64,000 nucleotides of DNA from Brachyhypopomus gauderio (taxonomy: Eukaryota; Chordata; Actinopteri; Gymnotiformes; Hypopomidae). The stretch's first letter is position 1. Every line of letters begins with the position of its first letter. The notes under the pieces are model-generated. The model searched no databases. It was given only the letters and a program-made list of their open reading frames with translations, and had not been told where the DNA came from. The translations under genes were made by a program, and so were the position numbers. Shown in pieces: positions 1 through 11,380 of this stretch. The stretch covers positions 13,836,420 to 13,900,419 of the forward strand of contig NC_135228.1 in NCBI RefSeq assembly GCF_052324685.1, read 5' to 3'.

Positions 1-525
1 ACACTTCCTTTCCCAGAACAACAAAAAACAATGAGGAATTGGCCACATCTTTTCCCTCTTGTCAACAATGAGCTGCAGGTTATTCCACACACACCACTCA
101 ATAAAATTGTTGATGACAGCCCTATACTTTGATTCCTGACAATTGTTGATAGATCTAACAACACCAGAGCAATAAAAACTAGAACAGGCAGTTATATTTG
201 AAAGAGAAAAGGCAATAGAACCACAGCACATGAAGCTCCTCCACCTGGACATACAATATAGTATACAGTGTAGTTTCCCAGATGTTCAAACTTATACTGG
301 TAGTCAGTAATCCAGGTGATAATGGTGATATCCACCTCCTGCATCTTAGCATCTCACTAATCAGCATGGGCTATTTAACGTTAAGTGTTGGAGAGATCAA
401 GTAACATGAACCTCTTTGAGTTTGCAACACATATATATTTGGTGTTGATAAATAAACTGCAGAAGGTCTGATGAATCAACCTTGGGTTTCAGGTGGGCTG
501 TAAACAGCCTCTTCAGGGCTAATAA
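1..525 (-). mobile_element. Degenerate non-LTR retrotransposon reverse-transcriptase fragment (Rex-like)
   Basis: Read on the minus strand, broken pieces resemble the reverse transcriptase of fish Rex/CR1-type LINEs. In order they are a segment like 'DPLQFAYQ' (about 500-450), a segment like 'WITDYLTNRPQFV..LGNYT' (about 320-260), and a segment like 'YRAVINNFIEWC..NNLQLIVDK' followed by a lysine-rich stretch (about 110-40). Stops and frameshifts separate them and the YADD-bearing part is not recognisable, so it cannot encode a working enzyme. The window edge cuts it at position 1. The family name is inferred from motif order only. Confidence 0.6.
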
Positions 526-840
526 TACTTTCACTACATTTGATGTACATTTTGCATTGTTTGTTTATTGTAATTGGAACTACTCCCAACTTCCACATGG
601 ACACAATACATTTAATTATTCAGTTTTAATTGCTAGTGCAGCAATATCTTTTACATGAACTAAAAAACGAATGGCATGCTTACAGGTGTTTCAAACTGCA
701 GGATGAGCTTCACTTCACTTAATTGTATAATATTATTTTTAAAGAAACAACATTAGAACATTGTGAGGAATAAAAAAGTAATTAAAATGGATCCATCAGT
801 ATGTTTGATAACTGGTAATATTTCTCCCCGTCGTCTCACT
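526..840. other. Intergenic DNA upstream of rbm22
   Basis: AT-rich sequence between the LINE remnant and the rbm22 promoter. I see no coding potential, tandem repeat or RNA gene in it. Confidence 0.5.
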
Positions 841-845
841 CCGTA

Positions 846-859
846 ACAGTAGGGGGCAA
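846..859 (+). promoter_or_regulatory. CTCF-like site upstream of rbm22
   Basis: The 14 bases ACAGTAGGGGGCAA match the CTCF core consensus CCASYAGRKGGCRS at about 12 of 14 positions. The site lies about 100 bp before the rbm22 start codon. Single consensus matches occur by chance, so binding is an inference. Confidence 0.35.
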
Positions 860-951
860 AGGTCCGTTTGACAAACGTCTTCCAGCGACCACAGAGACGC
901 GTGAACAAAAAGAACCGGAAGCGCGGAGGTCTTCACACGCTTTAATGGAAA
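860..951 (+). promoter_or_regulatory. TATA-less rbm22 promoter and 5' UTR with ETS site
   Basis: This short CpG-containing stretch just before the rbm22 start has no TATA box. It contains ACCGGAAGC (914-922), a strong ETS/GABP-type site typical of housekeeping promoters. An out-of-frame ATG at 945 overlaps the region just before the real start at 952 and could be a weak upstream start. The transcription start itself cannot be seen. Confidence 0.5.
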
Positions 952-3900
952 ATGGCGACGTCCTTAGGCTCCAACACTTACAACAGACAGAATTGGGAGG
1001 ACTCTGTGAGTAAAATACTATACATGTCTACACACCTTTACTCTTAATAGAACAGATTTTAGGAATACAAAAGGTTGGAAGCGCAAGTTCTTCACAAACC
1101 CGTCTAAAAAACTTCAGTTTATCGACTACGATAGCCAGCCGTACCGCTAGCTAGCCGACTATGATAAGTAGCTAATGTAGTGCTAATGTAAGCGGTATTA
1201 ATTCACACAGCGTTAGCAGTTTAGCATCCAACCAGCTTCTTCTGAGGAATAACTTAATAGCAAGTAAAGAAACCACAGAAGTATTTAGAACCGATACTTT
1301 GTATATTGGTGAAGTTTAGTATTTTATAAATGTATAGCTGTTTTTACGCGGTCTGCCCGAGATAGCTAACGTTAGCCTTGTTTGCACTAAATATAGAGTA
1401 GAGCGGCTAGCGTGGAGAAGTGTGGCCACAATGTAAGGTGTGTGTGTGTGTGTGTGTGTGTGTGTTAGTGAGCTAGTGTCCTTCCTGTGTACATTAAATA
1501 TAGAAATATATTTCTTGCCAGCCTAGCTGTTATCCTACCATTGATGTTTTTAATTCTCCGCGACCAGATATAGAAATAAATGATATAGAGATCACTATTA
1601 ATTCCAGAGGGAAACTGGCATTATTGCAGTGGCTCGAGGTACAGAAAGACCACATTGTGCAACACCGGAGAATAAACACACAACATATATAAAATGGGTA
1701 AAAAAAACCAATTAAACAAATTATAACTGGTAAGTGTCAGTGAGACGTAAACAGTCACTGAGCAATGAATGCAGGCATTATCTGTGTAAGTGGTGAGTGC
1801 CGTAAACAATGGTAGTGATATTATTTATTATAGTGTACATTAGTAGGACTAGACAGTAATGTCAGTTATGACAATTGAATAGAACTATCTAAAAAAAAAT
1901 ACTAACATAGGCTATACTCACCACCTAAATGTTATATTATCTCGGTAATGGGAGTTTTATAGTTAGTGCACAAGCCACTAGTTATTATACTAGTAAGTAT
2001 AATATCAACACACATCAGTAATGTTTAGTAGGCCAACGTCACCCGGAAGCCTCATTTCATCATCATTATGATATAGTGTACTGTACTGTCATTATTTATT
2101 ATAATTTAGGCATCTTTCTTTCCATGTATTACTATTCTTGTTTTAATGACCATTATCTATAAAGTGATGGCCAGAGGAAACCGTGTCCTGTCACCTCTGA
2201 GTTGCTCATTAGAGGTCTAGACATGGTTCCTGCAAAACTGCTTTAGACAATGTTGAAAGTGCAATATAAAACCACTGCCCTGAATTTAATTGGGTAGAAA
2301 TGTCATGACTAGATTGTTCATATTAGATATGGCATTTATAAATTGTTTTTGTTTAAACAGGACTTCCCTATTCTCTGTCAAACATGCCTGGGTGAGAATC
2401 CTTACATTCGAATGGTAAGTATAGATTTTTTTCATGTAATTTTCAGTGTGATATCATATAGCTGCTAAACTCTTAAGAGGCCTTAGAAAATGTTATGAGC
2501 ATATAGAGTCAGAAACACTGAAACTGCTTCCTTATTCTGACCACCTGGGAATGTTTGTTTTTGATAGACCAAAGAGAAGTATGGCAAAGAGTGCAAGGTA
2601 AGGCTGCAGAATTACAAGTTAATAATTATTAATAGTAAATTCTCATTTTAAAGCACACACAGTTTATCATAATGTCCATGTTCTTGTGCTCTGTCTCAGA
2701 TATGTGCGCGTCCTTTCACTGTGTTCCGCTGGTGTCCTGGAGTCAGAATGCGCTTCAAGAAGACCGAGGTGTGTCAGACCTGCAGTAAGATGAAGAACGT
2801 GTGTCAGACCTGCCTGCTGGATCTGGAGTATGGTAATTGCCCCTTGTTTATCTGCTGCACGCAAGATGGCTGCTCTTGGCTCTTCGCTGTTTCCCTTCAA
2901 CACTGACCTTTAACGTTACGGGGGTGTGCATGCTGTAACATTCCTGGGGCATGATACATGTTTAATAAAGATCACACTTATGGGCTGAAATGTGACATGA
3001 TTATTGTAATTGGATATGTTCATTTTTACTGTACAATCTGTTAAGTTTTCTCTCTTTTTTTTTACTCAATACAGGTTTACCCATTCAGGTCAGAGACACA
3101 GGGCTATCGGTTAAGGATGAGGTGCCAAAATCGGACGTGAACAAGGAGTACTACACCCAGAACATGGAGAGAGAGGTGATCACTCTGATCGAAACTCGTG
3201 TTTGTAGTCAGTGGAAAACATTTGCCGAGCTCACTCAGTGCCCTCCCACCAACGACGAGACAAAGCTCGGTAACGTTAATGCTTAATTGCAGATCAGCAA
3301 CTCGGACGGCACGCGGCCGGTCGGGGCTCTGGGGAAGGCCCCCGGGTCAAGTGACATGCTGCTGAAGCTGGCGCGCACCACGCCCTATTACAAGAGAAAC
3401 AGGCCACACATCTGCTCCTTCTGGGTCAAAGGGGAGTGCCGGAGAGGAGAGGAGTGCCCCTACAGGTGAGCTGTGGCCACAGGCCAGCGGCTCTTGATAC
3501 ACTAGTGCCTGTGACTCTAGGGAATTACTATGTGGGAACTTGGAGATTCTTAAATAGAAGCGTCACTCACAAGTAGTCTGTAACTTTCATTTGGAGAGTT
3601 TTGAAGAAAAACGTTTGTGTTCCGCTGTGCAAAAGAAACAGTGTTGACGTTTGTTGCCGTACTGCCCTAGGCACGAGAAGCCCACAGATCCAGATGACCC
3701 GCTGGCTGACCAGAACATTAAGGACCGATACTATGGAATTAACGACCCAGTAGCTGACAAGCTCCTGAAACGGGCTTCAGCCATGCCGAGACTTGATCCG
3801 CCTGAGGACAAGTCCATCACCACGCTCTACGTGGGGGGACTGGGAGAGTCCATTACAGATTCAGAGATCAGGTGCGTACACTTCAGCCAAGAGAGATCTA

Positions 3901-6480
3901 AGGAATTTCACCACACACTATCGTCCTACGTAGTCACACAGAATCACAATATTCTTGAATTACTGGGGGAAAAGCCTTATATCCTTAACCCTTACGGTTG
4001 TGGCCGGCCTTTTCTCAGGAACCATTTCTACCAGTTTGGGGAGATCCGCACCATCACCATAGTGCAGAGGCAGCAGTGTGCCTTCATCCAGTTCGCCACG
4101 CGGCAGTCTGCCGAGATGGCGGCGGAGAAGTCCTTCAACAAACTCATCGTCAACGGGCGACGCCTCAACGTCAAGTGGGGCAGGTGAGTCCAGTCTAGTC
4201 ATCTCACTAGGGTTATACTCTTCAACACGAGATCGATGTCATTCCTGGAATCTGGTGGAGCTACTCGTCCGGTTCAGGGCCCAAAGCCCCAGGTGCCTCT
4301 TTATCACCCGGGAAACTTTTGTGTTAAACATTTACATTCTCCCTCTTTCTTCTTTCAGTCCCTGACATTTTTCCAGCTTCTCATATCCCTTCCTTTGAAA
4401 TGTTACATTACATGGGACCGCCACACGTATTCTCACTGCTGTTATCTGCTTCATATCTACTATCGTCATGTCTGGTTGGTTTGCCATTACTTGCTTATCT
4501 GTCTGGATCTCAAGATCCCACAGGATCATAGACACGTTGTTCAGCTCCCCTCTCGGCCGTCTCCATTGACCTTATGCTTGTTGTTTAGTGCTGGCGTGGT
4601 TATTGCTTGTGTGCCGTCCTCTTTTCCAGCTGTCGGTAGGGTTGTCCTCCGGCAGTCACCCCTGCTGTTTGTCAGTGGAGCATTTTGGAGACAGACTGGC
4701 GAGCAGTCTTTGGTTGTCAGGTCTTGGGTGGAGTTCCCCGTGCGTTGGGAGGAGTTTTTTCTGGTCTTGGCATCGACAACTACCAGCTCCTGTCTGGGCT
4801 TAGTGTGCCGGTATCTGGTGACTGGCAGGGCATACGTGTTCATTGCTTTGATCTTATTTTTCCCATTCATCTAAGTCTTAAACACCTGCCTTACCCTGTG
4901 GAGGCACACGGATGTTCCTTCCTTCCTCTTCCTGCCACACGCTTCCCATGTGAATCTCCAGATTTTTGTAGCTGGTTGTTATATGGCCTTATGGTAGTGA
5001 AGTTTCCTCTCTCAGTCGGACACAATCCTCTTGACTGAATGGCATCCAGACCCCTGCCTCCCCTGACCTTAAATTATTGTTTGAACAACCTTAAACCATC
5101 TAGCTATAGCCTCTGTAGTGAAATTCATATTCACTACACTTCATGTTTTACTGGTTAGATTTTCTGTCATATTTGTTAACAGATCTGCATTGCAGATGTC
5201 TTCAAAATGTCGGCGGGAGGTTGGCGTGGACGCATGCACAGTGGCACGTCCCTGCAGCCACCAGCCGTCTTCATTAGTCTCACGCGCCAATAGAAATGCG
5301 TCCCGGTGTGACCGAGAATACGTGAATTAGCCTATATGAATAGGCTGGTGTTTCTTTCACTTTATTTATGAAGTACGTTGTGACGCAAACGTGAACTGAC
5401 CCTATTTCTCAAGAGTGAGATAAATGGCCACAGAAGAATAAATGTGGTACTGGTGTCTTCACCTGGTCTAGATGTGCTACATGTAAATGTATTAACATGT
5501 ATCCCTTCTCATGTATTAATGCAGGAGTGTGTTGGATTTCTTGCCAGTTTTTAATTGTATTTCTATGCACTTTGCTTGTATAGCTGATGGACCTCTGTCT
5601 GAAATGTGCTGTTTCTCTGGACGTTGTGTACTTTTGAACATTTCTACATGTCCTACTCCAGTACACTGCAGTTACTCAGCCTGTAAAGTGTATTTTTAAA
5701 CCGCGCCCATTGCTGTCATGTGCACCAGGTCCCAGGCAGCACGGGGGAAGGACCGAGACAAGGACGGCGTGACTGAGAGTGGAATAAGACTGGAGCCCGT
5801 GCCTGGTCTCCCCGGAGGTAGGAACTGGGAGCTGTGTCCAGGGCCCCCACTGAAATACACACGTGTTCGCTCACTGTACAGCATCTCTCTCTCTCTATTT
5901 ATATACATATATAAAATGCGTGTGAGTGTGTGTTAAATGGGATGTCAGTCAACATATATTTCAGTGATGGGACAGGATTTTGTACTTTTCTATATTAGTC
6001 TGTCTCCCCAGTAAGCTAATGCTGTGAGTGTGTGTGTGTATGCGGTGCTGTGTTCTTTAGGTTGCATGTAACACAGCCTTCTTTTCCACAGCCCTGCCTC
6101 CACCCCCCATGTCCGATGATGACACCTCAGCCAACTATTTCAACCTGGCTCCTACCAGCGCTCCTGCAGTCATGAACTTGGGTCTGCCCCCTCCCCCGGG
6201 AGTGGCCATGCCCCCACCTCCAGGTATGCTTCCTTCCATCTTCAGAGTTTTGCCCCATTGCTAAATGCTGGGTCCTTGCGTTTACGGTGCGTGTTCCCAT
6301 TGTGCAGGTTTCGGTCCCCCTATGTACAACTCCATGGATCCCATGGCTCCTCCCATGGCCCCGCCCATGGCTCCTCCCATGGCCCCTCCTATGGTCATGA
6401 GACCTCCAGGTCAGGTGCACTACCCTTCCCAAGATCCTCATCGCATGGGCGCCCATGCCAGTCGCCTGGGAGGCCCCTAG
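952..6480 (+). CDS. rbm22: Pre-mRNA-splicing factor RBM22, 11 coding exons
   Basis: RBM22 (yeast Cwc2/Slt11-related) binds U6 snRNA and the intron in the active spliceosome, in the nucleus. Coding exons: 952-1005, 2361-2414, 2568-2597, 2700-2832, 3075-3175, 3293-3465, 3671-3871, 4019-4183, 5729-5817, 6092-6223, 6308-6480. All introns are GT-AG and phases agree, giving 434 aa (human about 420). The N-terminus starts [18 protein letters not shown] and carries several CxxC pairs (exons 2-4). A CCCH zinc finger has C165, C173, C179 and H183 (C-x7-C-x5-C-x3-H). The RRM starts at about 232 with RNP2 LYVGGL (234-239) and RNP1 QCAFIQF. The proline-rich tail ends in [19 protein letters not shown]. Introns 5 and 7 are short (117 and 147 bp) and intron 8 is long (1545 bp). 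Convergent with myoz3. Confidence 0.95.
1439..1465. repeat. (TG)n microsatellite in rbm22 intron 1
   Basis: About 13 uninterrupted TG dinucleotides lie in the 1355-bp first intron. Confidence 0.9.
4184..5728 (+). other. rbm22 intron 8, long with low stop density
   Basis: This is the longest intron of rbm22. It has long overlapping open frames (for example 4236-4874 on + and 4541-4870 on -) but none shows a domain, splice logic or composition of a real protein. The segment around 5200-5340 is richer in CpG than its surroundings. I see no RNA gene. Confidence 0.6.
6338..6394 (+). repeat. Coding 12-bp tandem repeat (MAPP) in the last rbm22 exon
   Basis: Four to five copies of a 12-base unit around CCCATGGCTCCT encode consecutive Met-Ala-Pro-Pro units within the proline-rich tail. 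The reading frame stays intact. As I remember it, the human protein has a shorter methionine/proline tract here, without a regular MAPP array. Confidence 0.85.
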
Positions 6481-6642
6481 ATCCGGAAGAGAAAGCTACC
6501 TCACGATGTAGTGGGAGTGTTGTAAGCTTGACCTTTGTGTCGCGGCCCTCAGTTTTGGAATCGTTTTATATTTGTAACCTTTTATGGACTTGTTGACACA
6601 GTGACATTTGACCTTATGCAAATATGTAATAGACATACAAAC

Positions 6643-6648
6643 ATTAAA
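6643..6648 (+). terminator. rbm22 polyadenylation signal ATTAAA
   Basis: ATTAAA lies 163 bp after the stop codon and is the first good poly(A) hexamer on this strand. A T-rich tract follows. The cleavage site is not visible. Confidence 0.6.
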
Positions 6649-6649
6649 A

Positions 6650-7056
6650 CCAGTGTAAAATGGATATGGTCTTTTTTTATTGATTTTATTGGACTTTATT
6701 TGGACTTTTAAACTTTTTTTAAACAATTTTGACCATTGCATTTTTACTCTTGGATCAGGTAGATATGTATGTAGAGACGGGTAGTTCAGAAAGTGTGTAG
6801 AAACTGTGTCTTTTATTTAATGAAATATTTGTATCGCGCGTTTTACTCAGTTTGAAAAACTTATAATTGGTTGCAGTGACCAATGATCATCACACGGGGG
6901 CGATATTGACCACGCTTGAAGGCTGTAAGCCACAGTTTTCAGTTCAGACAGTAATGATGGCTATCAGTTATTAACACCATTCCATTATGTCTTGAAATGG
7001 ACAGCACAAGACCATTAAATACAAAGCATTGTTTATAAATTTACTTTGTTTTGTCC
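6650..7056. other. Gap between the convergent genes rbm22 and myoz3
   Basis: Between the two facing poly(A) signals there is AT-rich sequence with no ORF, repeat or RNA gene that I can support. Confidence 0.5.
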
Positions 7057-7062
7057 TTTATT
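7057..7062 (-). terminator. myoz3 polyadenylation signal AATAAA
   Basis: TTTATT on the + strand reads AATAAA on the minus strand, about 260 bp beyond the myoz3 stop codon. It is the best placed canonical signal for that gene. Confidence 0.55.
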
Positions 7063-7321
7063 CTACTAAACTATATCCAGGATTCTAAACCCCACAATCC
7101 TATAATTGTTGAGTAGACTAGAACAAGCATATAAACTTTGCACTTGGTGCCTATAGGCTCAGCTTGCAATTGATGCGATGCCATTCCAACCATACTGATG
7201 AAGCCTGCAGAATCTCGGCCCACACGGTGACGCTCTCCAGTGACGCTTCACTGATTATCAGCCCCTGGGAGGTCCGAGGACCCTTCGGTGGTCTGAAATG
7301 CATCTGTCTGCCATCCCGGAC

Positions 7322-10224
7322 TCACAGGTCCACTGACTGGGCCTGGTGCCCAGCACTCCAGCCTCTGGGCTTGCGGTTGAAGTTGGGTCTGTTGCACATT
7401 CTCTCCCAGGTGAGGTGGGGCTCGGTGAATGCCTGCATGAGCTCGAAGCCAGGCAGAGGCAGAGTCCTGACGCTGCCCGCAGTGCCTCCGAATGGCACGG
7501 GAGCCCTGTCAGACCAGTTAGCATCACTTAGTTACTTTAAATCGTCTTCCCTTTTATGCTAGACGTTTTAATTTCAAGTGGCACGTTTAAAAAAAAATAA
7601 TTAATCGTGTTTAGACTCATACAGGTTAGCAATTTGTCTCCTTCGTCTTATCAAGAGAGTGGTAGGGTTTTTTTTATGATTTTTGATTCTAATTCTGATC
7701 TAGAATTTTCTTCCAGACCATGTGGCAGATTCATCATGTGATATGTGCTGTTGGAAGTGTATTTTCTTTCTTGTCGAGTGTTTAAATAGAACCGTGTACT
7801 CTCTGGCTGTGGGGCCAAGAATGGAGTCTTGACCCTTGACCCTTGCTCCCTGTCCTCATGCTATGAGGGCAAGCAGTAATTCAATACACTTTTTCTGCTA
7901 ATCATTAGCAGCACATTTACAGCATTTGCCCAGAATGAATGACCTCTGTAGAAGTGTGACTGTAACTAGCACCTGCTCTACAGGTGAGCAGTAGTAGTGA
8001 TGCTCCACAGAAAGGATCAAAAAGAACATGGGTTCTCAGGCGCTACCTGTTGAAGCATCTGTAGCTGGTAGGTTTGTGTGGTGCCGCTGGCAGGCGGGCA
8101 CTAAGGGTAGCCAGCACGGTCTCGCGGCCAATCGGATCTTCCCAGGGTGAGCAGTAGGACTTGGGGATGACTGTGATGTTGAACTTCTCCGGAGGAACCT
8201 CCTTCAGCGGTCCCGAGTAACCTGAGTAGGTGAGTTTGAAGGGAGCGTGCAAGTGTTTGTGTGTTTTGTTTTGTGAAATTAAGAGCACATGGATGTTCGG
8301 CGTGCACAGCGCGCTCACCCGGTGCTAGGACACTTGGGTTTCCTTTGCTGGCCACGCTGTGTTGGAGCGTCGTCACCAGGCTGGACCTGCAGGCCCTGCC
8401 GCTACAACCCGCTGCGCTGTCTTCAGCGTTCCCTGCCTGTCCATCACTGGTCTGCTGTATCTCATTCAGCTGAAGATGCTGCAGAGAGGTAATATATATA
8501 ATGGACACTGGCACATTATTATTCAGACATCGTAGCCTTTAATTCATGATCTCTGCAGCTCCAGTGATTGGGATCATGGATTAGAAGAATTCAGCCAGTC
8601 TGTCACCTATGGCCTGAGTAAACATTTCGAGTTATATAATTTTGAGTCCTATAATTCTCAGCCTCGGTATTGCAATAAAGGCAGTGAGAAAGCGTGTAAT
8701 TAAACTAAATCCAAAAGCTGTCTTTAGTGCTAGCTTCTCTCCTCCCATGTGTGAAATAATGATACGGTGCACCCATAGTCAGTGCTGTGACGTTGGCGTA
8801 CATTGCCGACACCCTCCAGCGTGAACCTCTGCACCCTCCTCTGTCTCTCCTGGAACATTCTGGAACCCCTGTTTGACAGCAGGTTCAGTTCCTCCATCAT
8901 AACGTCCTGTGGAACGCTGATCTTCTTTCCCAGGTCAAGACACTCTGACGCACACACACACACGGAACACATGAATTTTAGGCTGGTACATTGTGATTCT
9001 CTTCTTATTTTGTAGACTAGCTGACAAGAAAAGTAATTTATTTCTCCGCATTTTGTACACTGTCTCGTAGTGTAGGGTATATGTGGGAATACACATACAG
9101 GGGACTGACCAGAAATATATTTTAGTGAACGTGACGAAATGAGGACAGAGGTTACCTTTAGTCTTCAGAGCATCTTCAGCCCCTTGTCAATTTTTATATA
9201 CACGTTTTCAACATCATGGAGTGGAAAATGACCATTAATAAAGACAAACATTGCACGGCTGTGTTGAGCGTGAGCAGGATATTCATGTCAAAGGGAAATT
9301 CATCCATATAATGAATAAAACGCAGTAACAAATCAGGATGGCACTTCTCAAAAGCATGCTTGTGTTAAGATCATCTTAAATGACAGGGAGAGTGTGTTTA
9401 ATGTAAAACACGCACTGTCACAGTCTTTTGTTATAAAGCTTTTGGAAAATCCAGCCCAAGCTATTTGTTACTGCCATTGGCTATTCTAGTGTGATAGTGG
9501 TCTGAAATGATAAAATTTTTATGTCATTATTAAATACCTTTGTTAACAGAACCATAACATTAAAATTTAAATGTAACAGTAGCTATAGGTTAATGGTTAT
9601 ATAGGTCAACACCAACCGGCAGGGCTCACACAAACGTCTCCATTTTGTACTCTCACTTCCTTCATCAATGAGCATTAAGTCCATGCCTGAAACTGCAACC
9701 TCAGACTTCACTGTTTGTGTTTGTGCACTGCATGTTCAATTGTGCAATTGAATCATCACGTTTGACACTGGTGTCCAGACGGGTCTGCTGTCCTGCTGAT
9801 CCTGCAGTCAGCTCACGTTTGAGGGGCTTCCAGCTCCTGGCCAATCAGCATGCGTGAGTCATCCCACTAGACTGAGGCTATTAGACCCATGCTGGGATAT
9901 TGCATTACCGACCTACAGACAGCTCCGCTCGCAGCTCCAGACTCAGTCTGAGAGGCACAACAGTAGCGTCTCGAAACCTTGTGTTTTTTTTATGTCATTT
10001 TAATTGACGGCAAACTGTGTTTATTCCTTTTGATTTTTTTTTCTGGTTTTTTTTTTTGGTTTGTTTTGTTCAGGGTAATCAAAAAACTATTTGAAGATGA
10101 AGGGACGGTTGCTAGTGCCGTGGAGGCGTTTGGGGGACTTACCTCCCTGTGCTTCTAAGCACATCCCTACAGCCAGACGCTGTTTCTCTCTGGACGCTTC
10201 ACTGGAAGGAACAGGCACGACCAT
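7322..10224 (-). CDS. myoz3: Myozenin 3 (calsarcin-3/FATZ-3), 5 coding exons
   Basis: Myozenins sit at the muscle Z-disc and bind alpha-actinin, filamin C, telethonin and calcineurin. Minus-strand exons: 10224-10143, 8944-8802, 8478-8319, 8221-8047, 7505-7322. Sites are GT-AG and phases match, giving 247 aa (human MYOZ3 251). Exon 2 has the family signature CLDLGKKISVPQDVMMEEL followed by RGSRMFQERQRRVQRF. Exon 4 has SGPLKEVPPEKFNITVIP and a CSPW motif, very close to human MYOZ3. Exons 4-5 join as FNR|APVPFGG and end with NRPNFNRKPRGW. The C-terminus is QSVDL, whereas relatives end in an E-[ST]-x-E-L type PDZ ligand. The first exon was chosen because its GTAAGT donor has the required phase and its frame opens with an ATG. 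It is the least certain part. Confidence 0.9.
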
Positions 10225-11380
10225 CTCTGTAGTCCTCAGTGGCGAAACAGCTTGAGACACAGACCAGTGCTTATTTTGACATTACATTACACTCAGAACA
10301 GTCACCAAGTCAGCGCTGCCATTTGGTTTAGTGTCCTACTCCTGATTTTTGCCACGCACAAGCATTTCAAGAACCCAGAGCAAGGTTTTCTCTTATGGGG
10401 GAGCAATATTTCCTTCCTATTGTATAATTATTCTCTCAGTAAACCTTTTCTTTATTGATAAGTCTTGACAGCCACACTTACCAGTTGATGAACAAAGCCT
10501 CTCTTCTCCGATATTGACGACAGATGAAACTGATGCGATCTGTCTTGAAGCACAAACTCTACTATTTGGCCAGGACAGAGATGGACCATCAGGCTTGTCC
10601 TGATTAGATCATAGGCTTATTATAGAGGAGCATCCAGCAGAGCTAATGAGCTAGGATTAGCACAACAGCTCTTCTGGATCCTGTCTAATAAAAACATGAG
10701 CCACGACTCAGTCACAGAGGGTCGGCTGAACCTGAGAGGAAGCCTTGAGCTCTGAGTCATGCCTAAGTCATCCTCGGACTTCATATTCGTTCCTGAGGAG
10801 TCTGTGGGAAATCCCGATGGAAATAAGGTGCTACATATTCTAGCCCAACAGCTTAAACCTGTCTTCCCTGCTCTTTGTGACATATTTAGATGACTGTTAT
10901 ATATATGCTTTATAATTTATATAAGGGGATATGACAGGAAGACGACGGCCCTTTATGTCTCAAAACCAAAATAGCAGTTGTTGCATACCGTGTGAGACAC
11001 CGTGAACAGTCTAAAATGCAGTTTAAAGCCTATTAAATCACTTCATGTAGAACATCATTTATATTAATAAAGTCCTATATAAAGAACTAGAGAATTTTTT
11101 GTAATGAGCCCATTTCATGTAATGAGACAAATAATGAACACATAAATCGGTCATAACCATTACAGGAGCCGACAGACTACTGTCTAACTACTGATCAGAC
11201 TATAACATGAACCTCAGACAGCAGAAGGCGCCTCTGTGCCATTATTTACACTGTTGTGTAACTCATAAAAGCATATAAAAAACATGTGGTACATGAAGCT
11301 CGTCTCTGACATGATTCAGTGAGACTATATTTATTCTCAAAAATGGGAGAAAGCTCTTTCTGGTACAAAATAACAGTTGT
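10225..11380. other. Upstream region of myoz3; no other gene
   Basis: AT-rich sequence between the myoz3 start and the arl3-like pseudogene. It should hold the minus-strand myoz3 promoter, but I see no clear TATA box or MEF2 cluster that I would commit to. No coding potential was found. Confidence 0.45.

Noticed and set aside
4236-4874. 212-codon open frame on the + strand
   Set aside because: It lies within rbm22 intron 8, overlaps open frames on the other strand and in other + frames, and shows no domain or amino-acid pattern. The stretch simply has few stops.
10097-10255. Small + strand ORF starting MKGRLLVPWRR
   Set aside because: It overlaps the antisense first coding exon of myoz3, whose splice donor and phase fit. 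The + frame has no splice or family support.
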